From assembly GCA_035535995.1 (NCBI GenBank), contig DATLOZ010000022.1, positions 310,001 to 374,000 of the forward strand: DNA of 64,000 bases, read 5' to 3'. Source of the stretch: JANYCO01 sp035535995 (GTDB lineage Bacteria > Bacteroidota > Bacteroidia > Cytophagales > Cytophagaceae). The notes under the pieces are model-generated. The model saw nothing but the letters and a program-made list of their open reading frames with translations. It was not told the DNA's origin and did no database searches. Both the position numbers and the translations under genes were made by a program. Positions 35,390 to 44,104 of this stretch are shown here, one piece after another. Numbering within the stretch: the first letter of the stretch is position 1; each line of letters begins with the position of its first letter.

Positions 35390-36601
35390 TTGAACAAACA
35401 GACCTTCATACAGCTCATTAAAGATCCTTCGGGGATTTCTCCAGAACAGCTTCTAGAGCTGGAAAAGGTTGTGGCCGGTTTTCCTTATTGCCAGGTCGCC
35501 CATATCCTGATCGCCAAACAAGCAGCCGACGCGGGCTCTATGCTGGCTGATCAAAAACTCAAAAAAGCAGCTGCCTATACGCTGGATCGAAAAAACCTGA
35601 AAAAACTGATTGCCGACTCAAAAGAAATTCCGGATATCACCAGGCTGCCGATCCAGGAACTTCCTGTCATTGCTGCTTCTGAAGAAAAGGCAGAAAATAA
35701 AATACAAGAACCGGAAACGAAAGAACTCATTCCTTCATTGTCACAAGAAAATAATCTTGTAGAAACTACTCCTTCTATTCAGCAAGTAGAATCAGAACTT
35801 AAGGAAGAAAAAAACAATTTCGAACCACACGAATCGCTCAGCGACGAAAAGCGCGATCAGATCATAAAAGAACTGCAGGAAAATCTGAAACGTCTGCACG
35901 ACATCAAGCTCAAAGCAGCCTGGGAAGATATACCGAAAGAGATCAAAGTGATCGGGATCAATGATGAACTTGACGCAAAAGAAACAGAAAAAAATCTTGT
36001 AGAAAATTCTACAGAACTCCCCGCTGAAGAAACAGAAATAAAAACAGAAGAAGATCTGCAAACAGAGAAGCTCCCTGAACTTCCTGCCGATGTAGTTGAA
36101 TCTGCTTTTCCTGATCCACAAGATACAACCGTCGAAGAAACCACTTTCATTCAAGAAGACAACAAGGAAGAATCGCTGAACGATTGGATAAATCCCGAAC
36201 AGATCAACTACCCGATCCGTACAGAAGATGTGGAAGTAGACATCCTGGAAACAGCGGCTGATGCTAACCTAATGCTTGATTACCTCGATTACCTTGAGGA
36301 AAAAAGAAGCATTTTCCGTAAGAATAAAAAGAAAGAAATTGAGATCATCGAGCGGTTTATCAAAGAAGATCCTACTATTCCCAAACTCGACATCAACAAC
36401 CTGCCAGACAATTCGGTAGACCTTTCAAGCAAAAGCAGCACGATCTCAAAAGGCCCTGTTTCTGAAAATTTCGCTAAAATCCTTGTTCTACAAGGGAAAA
36501 AGGAAAAAGCCATTGAGATTTATGAGCAATTAATCTTGAAAAATCCAGAAAAAAAGCCTTACTTTGAGGCCCAAATTGAAAAACTTAAAAACAAGATATA
36601 A
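35390..36601 (+). CDS. Acidic protein of unknown function between lptE and secG
   Basis: About 403 residues. Residues 1-75 are a compact helical region (FIQLIKDPSGISPEQLLELE, FPYCQVAHILIAKQAADAG). Then comes a long Glu/Lys/Pro-rich disordered stretch (about 95-290). The C-terminal helical region includes LLDYLDYLEEKRS-like and TPR-like KILVLQGKKEKAIEIYEQLI. There is no signal peptide. The start is TTG, three bases after the lptE TAA; no ATG fits the conserved N-terminal helix. The stop codon touches the secG ATG. Possible envelope or secretion scaffold; the family's function is unknown to me. Confidence 0.72.
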   Translation: MNKQTFIQLIKDPSGISPEQLLELEKVVAGFPYCQVAHILIAKQAADAGSMLADQKLKKAAAYTLDRKNLKKLIADSKEIPDITRLPIQELPVIAASEEKAENKIQEPETKELIPSLSQENNLVETTPSIQQVESELKEEKNNFEPHESLSDEKRDQIIKELQENLKRLHDIKLKAAWEDIPKEIKVIGINDELDAKETEKNLVENSTELPAEETEIKTEEDLQTEKLPELPADVVESAFPDPQDTTVEETTFIQEDNKEESLNDWINPEQINYPIRTEDVEVDILETAADANLMLDYLDYLEEKRSIFRKNKKKEIEIIERFIKEDPTIPKLDINNLPDNSVDLSSKSSTISKGPVSENFAKILVLQGKKEKAIEIYEQLILKNPEKKPYFEAQIEKLKNKI

Positions 36602-36970
36602 ATGAGTACCCTTATTTTAGTATTAATCATCATCGTAGCAGTCCTTTTAGTGCTGGTAGTATTGGCTCAAAACCCAAAAGGTGGCGGACTGGCGAGCGGT
36701 TTCGGCGGTTCTAGCGCTACCCAGTTTATGGGTGTTAAAAAAACAGGAGACTTCCTTGAATCTACTACCTGGGTACTTGCTTTGTTGCTTCTTTCTCTAA
36801 GCCTTACTGCAAACATCCTTGTAAGCGGTCCTTCTGAGGACGAAGAAAGCTCAGGAAGCGTAAACGTAGAAAATGTAAAAGGTAAAAACTCTAATGCTCC
36901 GGTACCTGCTCCTGCAGGCGATTCAGTGGGCTCCGCACCTACCGAAGGCGACACAAACGGACTTCAATAA
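36602..36970 (+). CDS. secG: Preprotein translocase subunit SecG
   Basis: A protein of 122 residues with two transmembrane helices (residues about 3-22 and 55-76) separated by the signature loop QNPKGGGLASGFGGSSATQF and GVKKTGDFLE. The acidic, Ser/Pro-rich tail (from about residue 83) is longer than in Proteobacteria, as is common in Bacteroidota. It forms part of SecYEG in the inner membrane. The ATG follows directly after the stop codon of the preceding gene. Confidence 0.93.
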   Translation: MSTLILVLIIIVAVLLVLVVLAQNPKGGGLASGFGGSSATQFMGVKKTGDFLESTTWVLALLLLSLSLTANILVSGPSEDEESSGSVNVENVKGKNSNAPVPAPAGDSVGSAPTEGDTNGLQ

Positions 36971-36981
36971 TCTTCATCAAT

Positions 36982-37032
36982 AAATCAAAAAGCGAAGCCC
37001 TGGTCTAAGATCAGGGCTTCGCTTTTTGATTT
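36982..37032. terminator. Bidirectional terminator after secG
   Basis: A perfect 21-bp stem (AAATCAAAAAGCGAAGCCCT within the left arm) with a 9-base loop. Arms carry A-run and T-run on both sides, so it can stop both secG and the convergent gene at 37113. Confidence 0.92.
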
Positions 37033-37060
37033 ACCACACATGTTCGGAAGATACAGAATT

Positions 37061-37107
37061 ACTCACTACTGTTGCTGTCCTACAGTCTGACAGCAACAGT
37101 AGTGAGT
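37061..37107. repeat. Perfect 19-bp hairpin beside the secG terminator
   Basis: ACTCACTACTGTTGCTGTC (37061-37079) is exactly repeated in reverse complement at 37089-37107 with a 9-base loop. There is no T-run, so it is not a standard terminator. It ends 5 bases from the stop of the minus-strand gene at 37113. Confidence 0.85.
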
Positions 37108-37112
37108 AGATA

Positions 37113-37832
37113 TTAAGCCGCTTCTGCATTCAGATAACGCATTAGCATTCGCTTTGCCACTGGCAACAACGTTTCATCGAAGGGATAGTTAACCTTTGCT
37201 CCCACCAGGTAAGTAGCAGGATTGGCCATCTTTTTATATTTTTTGGCAAGATCGAGCTTGATCGATTCGAAGGTATTATAAATTCCTTTTTCTACTGTTT
37301 CTACATAGCGTGTATGAATTCCTCTGAAACGCTCTTCCGAATTTTCGAAGATCGTCATTTCATATTCATAGATTCTTGTTTTGTGTAAATTGTCTACATA
37401 GAAAAATATATAACCATTTTCATGGTTGAGTGAAAATAATCCGACAGGACTGATCGACATACTGAATTCGATTTCTTCGTAAATATCTTTCCCTTCTGTA
37501 AGATGCTCCTGGAATACGGGAATTGCATATTCCATAATCTCTTCCAGTTCTTGCATCAACTTATCGTCTTTCACAATCTCTCTGTATAGTAAGGTAAGCT
37601 TTTCAAAATCTGCGCCTGTAAGTTGTTTTGGAAAACTTTCGTAAAGCGCAGCTTTATTATGCTTAAGTATGATAATGTTTTTGTAATGGAATAACAGATC
37701 TGAAAAAACGGGGTATAGTTTTTTGCTGCTGAAATGTTCTTTTACTCCTTGCATGTAGGCAAGCAAAAGATACTTTTTGTATTCAAAATCAATCAGGCCT
37801 TCGGTAAGCCAGTTCTTCGTCAACTCCTTCAT
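37113..37832 (-). CDS. Conserved-looking cytoplasmic protein of unknown function
   Basis: A protein of 239 residues with no signal peptide or membrane helix. The N-terminal half is helical (WLTEGLIDFEYKKYLLLAYM, FSDLLFHYKNIIILKHNK), and the middle shows alternating strands (SMSISPVGLFSLNHENGYIF and FYVDNLHKTRIYEYEMTIF). It ends in a helical tail with RMLMRYLNAEAA. I recognise no catalytic motif. It is convergent with secG and 141 bases from the gpsA stop. Confidence 0.65.
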   Translation of the reverse strand: MKELTKNWLTEGLIDFEYKKYLLLAYMQGVKEHFSSKKLYPVFSDLLFHYKNIIILKHNKAALYESFPKQLTGADFEKLTLLYREIVKDDKLMQELEEIMEYAIPVFQEHLTEGKDIYEEIEFSMSISPVGLFSLNHENGYIFFYVDNLHKTRIYEYEMTIFENSEERFRGIHTRYVETVEKGIYNTFESIKLDLAKKYKKMANPATYLVGAKVNYPFDETLLPVAKRMLMRYLNAEAA

Positions 37833-37973
37833 ATTCGTTTCCCGGTTTTAATTTTGTCAAGAGATAATTCAAACGGAATCTATATTCCCGAAAGAGAATT
37901 TACTAAGATTTAACGAAAAAGTAAAGCGTTGGGTTGTAAAAAAGGGGACTAGAGACTGAATGACAATATATTC

Positions 37974-38981
37974 TTACCGCATCGAATTCTCTAAAATCCT
38001 CAGCTCCATAATTGGCGAAATTTTTTCATATAATACATTGTACACCGTTTTAATTACTGGCATGGATACATTGTATTGTTTGTTCAATTCATGCACGCAA
38101 CTCACCGCAAAATACCCTTCTGCGATCATATTCATTTCCGCCATAGCAGCTCTTACGGAATATCCTTTCCCCACCATATAGCCAAGCGTTCTGTTCCGGC
38201 TGTAAGGAGAATAGCAAGTTACCAGCAAATCACCCAGATAGGCAGAAGCATCCATATCGCGCTGGCCGGGGTGAATAGCATTGAGAAAATGTTTGATCTC
38301 CTGTAAAGCATTCGACACAAGCACCGCCTGGAAATTATCGCCATAGTTCAATCCCCTTGCAATACCGCAAGCCATGGCAATAATGTTTTTCATTACGGCA
38401 CAATATTCTACACCGTATAGATCTTCGATCACAGAAGTAATTACAAAACGGCAAGCCAGCAATTGCGCTACCTTTTCGCAAACAGTGCGGTTGTGGCCTG
38501 CAATGGTGAGATACGATCTTTTTTCCAGTGCAATCTCTTCGGAATGACAAGGGCCTGCCACTACGCAAAGATTTTCGGAAGCTACTCCGTATTTTTTTTC
38601 TACAAAATCTGTGATCAGCAAATTGGCGGAAGGCACCATGCCTTTGATTGCGGAAACAATGACCTTATCGCTCAGATCTTCTTTCTTCAAAGTAGCCAAT
38701 ACATCTTCAATAAAAGCTGCTGGTACTGCCAGTACTACGATCTGGACACCTTCCAACGATTTTCGCAGATCCGTGGACGGTTTTACCTTCCGCGTATTGA
38801 TCTGGATATTGCTCAGGTATCTTGGATTTTTTCCGAATTCTTTGATGTGTTTGGCATCGTCTGCATTTTTGAGCCACCAGTTGATCTTCACATTGTTTTC
38901 ACTAAAGATCTTTATCAAAGCTGTAGCCCAGCTTCCTCCTCCTATGACCGCTATTTTTACAGGTTCTGACAATTTCTGCAT
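37974..38981 (-). CDS. gpsA: NAD(P)H-dependent glycerol-3-phosphate dehydrogenase
   Basis: A protein of 335 residues. The N-terminal Rossmann motif is VIGGGSWATALIKIF (residues 12-26). The substrate region carries SAIKGMVP with its conserved lysine and VAGPCHSEEIA. The C-terminal helical domain has NIIAMACGIARGLNYGDNFQ and GDLLVTCYSPYSRNR. It reduces dihydroxyacetone phosphate to sn-glycerol 3-phosphate for phospholipid synthesis. It is transcribed alone as far as can be seen. Confidence 0.94.
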   Translation of the reverse strand: MQKLSEPVKIAVIGGGSWATALIKIFSENNVKINWWLKNADDAKHIKEFGKNPRYLSNIQINTRKVKPSTDLRKSLEGVQIVVLAVPAAFIEDVLATLKKEDLSDKVIVSAIKGMVPSANLLITDFVEKKYGVASENLCVVAGPCHSEEIALEKRSYLTIAGHNRTVCEKVAQLLACRFVITSVIEDLYGVEYCAVMKNIIAMACGIARGLNYGDNFQAVLVSNALQEIKHFLNAIHPGQRDMDASAYLGDLLVTCYSPYSRNRTLGYMVGKGYSVRAAMAEMNMIAEGYFAVSCVHELNKQYNVSMPVIKTVYNVLYEKISPIMELRILENSMR

Positions 38982-39036
38982 TCGTGTTTGGAAAATAATT
39001 TTGTACTTTAGCTTCCGGCGTCTAAGATAAAAAAAA

Positions 39037-39199
39037 GATGCCAGATACCGATTTGAATTATGAATTTTAAATTATGAATTATGAATTGATGATAGCCTTC
39101 GAAGATCATTTTCTGACGTGCTCTCAAGAATGAATCTCGTTAGTATACTTTTCCATAGATTCTTTTAATTCATAATTTAAAATTCAAAATTTAAAATTT
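39037..39199. repeat. Composite family A / family B repeat element
   Basis: A truncated family A arm (GATGCCAGATACCG, 39037-39050) joins directly to a family B left arm (39051-39090, AATTATGAATTTTAAATTAT). The family B right arm is at 39165-39199 (TTCATAATTTAAAATTCAAA near its start). About 75 bases separate the arms. It fills the gap between the divergent gpsA and aminotransferase-fold genes. Confidence 0.65.
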
Positions 39200-39209
39200 C
39201 ATCAAAGAT

Positions 39210-40034
39210 ATGCCTCAATTAATATATAACCACGAATTCATTGCCGAAAATAATTTTACGATCAGTCCCTCCAACCGGGCTTTTCTTTATGGGGACGGTC
39301 TTTTTGAAACAATGATCTACCGCGAAGGGCGACTATTATATGCCGAAGACCACTGGCAACGTATCTCCACCGGATTGGCGCTGTTGGACATTCAACTTCC
39401 TGCTTCGCTTTCATCCGATAAATTATCCTCACTTACCAGCGAACTTGTGAAAAAAAATAACCTGCATCAGAATGCAAGGATCAAATGGCAAGTATGGAGG
39501 AAGCCTGGAGGTCTTGTTACTCCTGAATCTAACAGCGCAGAATTTATAATTACGGCCAACGAATTGAAAAAAAATCCGGAAGTAAAAACACAGGCTTTTT
39601 TTTCTGAGAAAATAAAATTAGTACCAGGAAATTTGTCGCGCTACAAAACGCTCAACTTTCTTCCCTACATTCAGGCCGGCCTGGAGAAGAAGAAGCGCAA
39701 AGCAGACGAAATAATTCTCACCGATCTGAAAGGAAATATTGCAGAAACTACCACTTGCAATATTTTTTGGTGCAAAGACGATGTACTCTATACACCTTCC
39801 TTGGATACAGGCTGCATCGAAGGGATCATGCGGAAACAGATCATGCGGTTTTGCCAATCTGAAAATATTAAAGTGCAGGAAGGATTTTTTCAACCCAAGG
39901 AACTGGACCAGGCAGAATTGATCTTTACCTCCAATGTCAATGGTTTGAGCCTGATCGAAAAAATTAACGATAAAAAAATAAACACTCAATACACACTATA
40001 TCAAGCCATACGTATAGGATTAGACCTTTTGTAA
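39210..40034 (+). CDS. Class IV PLP aminotransferase-fold enzyme (aminodeoxychorismate lyase or BCAT-like)
   Basis: A protein of 274 residues of fold-type IV PLP enzymes. The N-terminus has GDGLFETMIYREGRL, the PLP lysine is Lys146 in LSRYKTLNFLPY, and the later GNIAETTTCNIFW carries the conserved Glu and the Thr/Asn phosphate-binding residues. The C-terminal ELIFTSNVNGLSLI is typical. Length and motifs fit 4-amino-4-deoxychorismate lyase (PabC, folate synthesis), but D-amino-acid and branched-chain aminotransferases share them, so no symbol is given. Confidence 0.8.
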   Translation: MPQLIYNHEFIAENNFTISPSNRAFLYGDGLFETMIYREGRLLYAEDHWQRISTGLALLDIQLPASLSSDKLSSLTSELVKKNNLHQNARIKWQVWRKPGGLVTPESNSAEFIITANELKKNPEVKTQAFFSEKIKLVPGNLSRYKTLNFLPYIQAGLEKKKRKADEIILTDLKGNIAETTTCNIFWCKDDVLYTPSLDTGCIEGIMRKQIMRFCQSENIKVQEGFFQPKELDQAELIFTSNVNGLSLIEKINDKKINTQYTLYQAIRIGLDLL

Positions 40035-40108
40035 AAACAGATTTCAGACAGATTTGGCAAGTATTTTGAGTAATAATTTTTTCAAACATTTAAACAAATC
40101 TATAAACC

Positions 40109-40594
40109 ATGAAGAAAGTAGTTTTTATGATCGCTGTAGTAATCGCAGCAGCTTTTACTACCCAGGCACAACAAGCCAAATCAAAGGGAAACGGAAATGG
40201 CAATGGGCAACAAAAAGGCCAAAATCTTACTCCAGACCAAAAAGCCGATAAAATCACGGCACGTCTGAAAACGGAATTGTCTTTGACGGATGCTCAGGTA
40301 CCTCAGGTAAAACAAGCTACCCTGACCCGCATTAACCAGGTAGCAGATGCCAAGACCAAAGCAGGTGCAGATAAACAAGCGCTTGGCCAACAACGCAAGC
40401 AAATTTTCCAAAGTTGGGAAACTCAAATGAAAGGCATCCTGACACCAGATCAATACAATACTTATCTGGCAAAAAAGGAAGAAAAGAAAAAACAAATGCA
40501 ACAACGCAAGGCCGACAAACAAAATGGGAATGGGAACGGCAATAACCAGGCAAAACCGAACGCAGACGACGACGACGAGATCGGAGACTACTAA
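40109..40594 (+). CDS. Small secreted low-complexity protein (Spy/LTxxQ-like)
   Basis: A protein of 161 residues with a signal peptide (MKKVVFMIAVVIAAAFTTQA, cleavage before QQAKS). An Asn/Gly/Gln stretch (KGNGNGNGQQKGQ) precedes a helical core containing LTPDQKADKITARLKTELSL and ILTPDQYNTYLAKKEEKK, whose two L-T-x-D/A-Q motifs recall CpxP/Spy chaperones. The tail is Asn/Gly-rich and ends in DDDDEIGDY. A periplasmic chaperone-like role is an inference from those motifs. Confidence 0.68.
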   Translation: MKKVVFMIAVVIAAAFTTQAQQAKSKGNGNGNGQQKGQNLTPDQKADKITARLKTELSLTDAQVPQVKQATLTRINQVADAKTKAGADKQALGQQRKQIFQSWETQMKGILTPDQYNTYLAKKEEKKKQMQQRKADKQNGNGNGNNQAKPNADDDDEIGDY

Positions 40595-40610
40595 GAAATT
40601 TTGGATCCAT

Positions 40611-40644
40611 AAAAAAAGTCCCGTTTTGCAACGGGACTTTTTTT
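40611..40644. terminator. Bidirectional terminator
   Basis: A perfect 15-bp stem AAAAAAAGTCCCGTT with loop TTGC and its complement ending in a T-run. It serves the convergent genes ending at 40594 and 40677. Confidence 0.93.
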
Positions 40645-40676
40645 ATTACTATTTTTTAATCTTGAATTTGCAAAAA

Positions 40677-41042
40677 CTATTGCTGAATTTCTCTCAGCGA
40701 ATTTCCGTCTTCGCTGAAACGTACTTGCATAGTACGTTTGGAATCGTCCTGCTGTACAAAACTAAGCGTACAGTTGGCCTCGTCCACCCAGTCAAATTTA
40801 ACAGTTTCATTGCTCAGATCTTTGGCATAAATTTCTGTCACCAAGGTATCCGACTGTCCAAATCCGTCGATGATGATCGTGGCCTGGAAGGGATCGAAAG
40901 CGATGGCGCGAAAACCAGATACTTTGATCTGAGCTTTCTGATCGGATGACTTCGAAATCAGTTCTTGCGTTTTGGTACCACTGCAGGAAAATAAAAAACC
41001 GGTAACCAGCAGTATGCACAAAGAGATGGATAAGGTTTTCAT
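40677..41042 (-). CDS. Small lipoprotein of unknown function
   Basis: A protein of 121 residues with a lipoprotein signal (ISLCILLVTGFLFSC, Cys20, then SGTK). The mature part is a predicted beta-rich domain (VSGFRAIAFDPFQATIIIDG, VKFDWVDEANCTLSFVQQDD). I recognise no family. It is divergent from the thioredoxin-like gene. Confidence 0.65.
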   Translation of the reverse strand: MKTLSISLCILLVTGFLFSCSGTKTQELISKSSDQKAQIKVSGFRAIAFDPFQATIIIDGFGQSDTLVTEIYAKDLSNETVKFDWVDEANCTLSFVQQDDSKRTMQVRFSEDGNSLREIQQ

Positions 41043-41161
41043 AGTTAGTAGGTTTATAGTTTCCTAAACATACCAAATATTATTCATTATAAGTTATTTT
41101 ATATCAATATTTTTCATTGATTTTGTATAAACTAAATTTATCTTTCAATCGTTTAAATGAT

Positions 41162-41665
41162 ATGATTCGACTCTTTGCATTAAAATCAATAGCCATTTGT
41201 ATATTGGTTATTGGGGCAACCTTCGCACAAGCTCAGGACACTCTCCGAATAGCTCCGGCTTTTACACTTTCCGACATACACGGAAATAAAGTTTCCCTTT
41301 CCGATTTTAAAGGAAAGGTGGTATACCTGGATTTCTGGGCCAGCTGGTGCGGCCCTTGTGTAGCGGAGATCCCTCACTCTAAAAAACTTCAAAAACAGTT
41401 CAAAGATAATACCGATATCGTTTTCATCAATATCTCCCTTGACCGCGATACTACACAATGGAAGAAAAAGGTAGAATCAAAAAGCATGATGGGCGTGCAG
41501 TTGCTTTCTCCCAAAGGACTGGAATCGGATGTGATCAACAACTATGATCTTAAATCGATCCCAAGATTTATCATCATCAACCGCCAGGGAAAAATTGTTG
41601 ACTACGATGCGAAGCGGCCAAGCCAAAAGGTAGACGAAGATCTTGCCCGCATACTAGCACAATAA
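41162..41665 (+). CDS. TlpA/ResA-like periplasmic thioredoxin
   Basis: A protein of 167 residues. The signal peptide is at residues 1-25 (MIRLFALKSIAICILVIGAT, cleavage after AQA). The TlpA fold begins APAFTLSDIHGNKVSLSDFK, the redox site is WASWCGPC, and the cis-proline segment is SIPRFIIIN. It probably reduces or protects thiols in the periplasm. A longer frame opens with TTG at 41117, but only the ATG at 41162 gives a normal signal peptide. Confidence 0.87.
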   Translation: MIRLFALKSIAICILVIGATFAQAQDTLRIAPAFTLSDIHGNKVSLSDFKGKVVYLDFWASWCGPCVAEIPHSKKLQKQFKDNTDIVFINISLDRDTTQWKKKVESKSMMGVQLLSPKGLESDVINNYDLKSIPRFIIINRQGKIVDYDAKRPSQKVDEDLARILAQ

Positions 41666-41749
41666 AGAATTCGTTATAGTTTTATTAATTGTAAAACTGA
41701 TAGTATATTGGTTCATAATTAACTTTATGAACCTTTTTTATTAACTGCT

Positions 41750-44029
41750 ATGAAAGCCGGAAAGATGATAAAGAATTTGTGGATCGTATTTGTGTGTGGC
41801 ATCATCGCTTTTATGTTATTCATTCTTGCCGTAGGCTACAATCTTTTCGGTTTGTTTGGCGAGCTTCCTTCTTTTGAAGTCCTTTCTAATCCTCAAAGCG
41901 CGGTAGCTTCCGAGGTTTATTCTTCCGATGGAAAACTTCTTGGAAAATATTTTTACAACTTCAACCGCAGTCCGGTAGAGTACAATGAAATTCCGAAAAC
42001 AGTAACCGACGCGCTGATCGCTACAGAAGATTCCCGCTTTTACGATCACTCCGGTATCGATGGCAAAGGTATTGTAGCCATCATGCCCTCTCTCCTGATG
42101 GGCAAGCGCAGAGGCTCCAGCACGCTTACCCAACAGCTTGCCAAAAATTTATTCGAACTACGCGAAGCCGACGATTACAAAGGAGTTTTTCACGGAGTAG
42201 TGATTGATAAGATCAAAGAATGGTTTGTAGCAGTACAGCTGGAACGTGCGTATACAAAAAAAGAAATCCTGGTCATGTACCTCAATACGGTTGATTTTGG
42301 TAATAACTCACACGGAATTAAAAACGCCGCACGCCGGTATTTTGATAGAAATTTAAAAGACCTTAAAACCGAAGAGATCGCTTTGCTGATCGGGCTTTTG
42401 AAAGGTCCTTCCTATTACAACCCAAGAAGAGAGCCCGAGCGAGCGCTCAACAGGAGAAATACGGTACTTGCTCAAATGGTGAAATACGATTACCTCACCG
42501 AAGTGGAATACGATGCACTTTCGGAAAAGCCGATGAAGCTCAACTTCTCTGCCGACGGCGACAATTCAGGGCTGGCGCCATACCTGCGTGCCTATTTGAA
42601 ACCTTATCTTAAAGAATGGTGCAAGCAACATGGCAAAAAATTATACGAAGACGGATTAAAGATCTACACTACGATTGATTCGCACATGCAGCTTTATGCA
42701 GAGCAAGCTGTTACCAAACATATGAGCGCTTTGCAAAAAGAATTTTTCCTCCACTGGAAAGGCCGTGCTCCCTGGACCGATGAGGAACATCATGAAATAA
42801 AAGGGTTCATAGAAAAAATGGCCAAACGCTCTGCACGTTACCGAGAGCTAAAAGAAGAGCTTGGCGACAATGACAAAGAGATTTTTGCCGCCATGAAAAA
42901 ACCTGTGAAGATGCGCGTCTTCAGCTGGCGTGGAGACAGAGATACTATGATGAGTCCATGGGATTCGATCAAATACACACTTCATTACTTGCACACCGGT
43001 TTCATTTCGATCGAGCCGAAAACAGGATTTGTGCGCGCCTGGGTGGGCGATATCAATTATAAATATTTCAAATACGATCATGTAAAACAAGGTTTGCGCC
43101 AACCGGGCTCCACCTTTAAACCCTTACTCTACGCCACGGCTATTGAGCTCAACGGGCTCAATCCTGATAGCAAAGTGATGGATGCCCCACAAACCTATAC
43201 CTTACCGGATGGAAAAACCTGGACGCCTAAAAACAGCGATGGAAAATATTCCAACGATTACCTTACACTGCGCCAAGCACTCGGTAAATCGGTGAACACG
43301 GTCAGCGCCTACCTGATTAGCAACCTCACTCCAAAAGAAAGCGAAGGACCTGCTACATTTATTTCTTATGCCAAAAGAATGGGCATCACGAGTCCGCTTG
43401 ATCCCTCTCCTACTATTTGTCTTGGCACAAGTGATGTTTCTGTATTTGAATTGGTAAATGCTTATACCGTTTTCGTAAACGAAGGACGGTGGACTAAGCC
43501 AAGAGTGGTATTAAGAATAGAAGATAAATATGGAAACACGTTGGAAGAATTTAATCCTGAATCTTCCATTGAAGAATTCAGAACCGCTTCGCAGGTAGTG
43601 TTGGAAGAAGAAACTGCTGCCAAGATGATCGAACTCTTGAAAGGCTCAGTAGAAGATGAAGGTGGAACTTCTGTATCGTTAAAATCACTTTACAAAATCC
43701 CAGGAGAAGTGGGAGGAAAAACAGGTACCACGCAAGGCTCTTCAGATGGTTGGTTTATCGGCATCACACCGGAGTTGGTCTCCGGCGCCTGGGTAGGCGG
43801 TGAAGAGCGCTCTATACGCTTCCGCACTATGCAATACGGGCAGGGTGCAAAGATGGCCTTACCTATTTTCGGTTACTACATGCAAAAAGTCTACGGCGAC
43901 CATTCGCTGGATTATAAATATACTTTCAAGGGAGTAGAGATCCCGCAGGATTCAATCAATACAGATACAGAAGAGCCTCTTCCGAGCCAGTCTACAGATG
44001 TCAAACCGGAAACCGGTATAGATTTTTAA
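41750..44029 (+). CDS. Class A penicillin-binding protein (bifunctional transglycosylase/transpeptidase)
   Basis: A protein of 759 residues of the PBP1a type. A transmembrane anchor is at residues 8-33. The GT51 domain has the catalytic Glu in ATEDSRFYDHSGID (about residue 92) and RRGSSTLTQQLAKNLF. The transpeptidase domain has SxxK as GSTFKP (about residue 453), SxN as KSVNTVSAY (about 514) and KTG as GGKTGTTQGSSDGWF (about 658). A short acidic tail follows. It polymerises and cross-links peptidoglycan. The stop codon adjoins the left arm of a family B hairpin. Confidence 0.94.
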   Translation: MKAGKMIKNLWIVFVCGIIAFMLFILAVGYNLFGLFGELPSFEVLSNPQSAVASEVYSSDGKLLGKYFYNFNRSPVEYNEIPKTVTDALIATEDSRFYDHSGIDGKGIVAIMPSLLMGKRRGSSTLTQQLAKNLFELREADDYKGVFHGVVIDKIKEWFVAVQLERAYTKKEILVMYLNTVDFGNNSHGIKNAARRYFDRNLKDLKTEEIALLIGLLKGPSYYNPRREPERALNRRNTVLAQMVKYDYLTEVEYDALSEKPMKLNFSADGDNSGLAPYLRAYLKPYLKEWCKQHGKKLYEDGLKIYTTIDSHMQLYAEQAVTKHMSALQKEFFLHWKGRAPWTDEEHHEIKGFIEKMAKRSARYRELKEELGDNDKEIFAAMKKPVKMRVFSWRGDRDTMMSPWDSIKYTLHYLHTGFISIEPKTGFVRAWVGDINYKYFKYDHVKQGLRQPGSTFKPLLYATAIELNGLNPDSKVMDAPQTYTLPDGKTWTPKNSDGKYSNDYLTLRQALGKSVNTVSAYLISNLTPKESEGPATFISYAKRMGITSPLDPSPTICLGTSDVSVFELVNAYTVFVNEGRWTKPRVVLRIEDKYGNTLEEFNPESSIEEFRTASQVVLEEETAAKMIELLKGSVEDEGGTSVSLKSLYKIPGEVGGKTGTTQGSSDGWFIGITPELVSGAWVGGEERSIRFRTMQYGQGAKMALPIFGYYMQKVYGDHSLDYKYTFKGVEIPQDSINTDTEEPLPSQSTDVKPETGIDF

Positions 44030-44095
44030 TTATGAGTTATGAATGTTGAATTATGAGTGAGTATTCATTCATAATTCAACATTCATAACTCATAA
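44030..44095. repeat. Family B inverted repeat with perfect 27-bp arms
   Basis: The arms at 44030-44056 (TTATGAGTTATGAATGTTGA at the start) and 44069-44095 are exact reverse complements with a 12-base spacer. The element sits between the convergent PBP and uppP genes, 9 bases before the uppP stop. Confidence 0.88.
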
Positions 44096-44104
44096 GTTAA
44101 TTTT

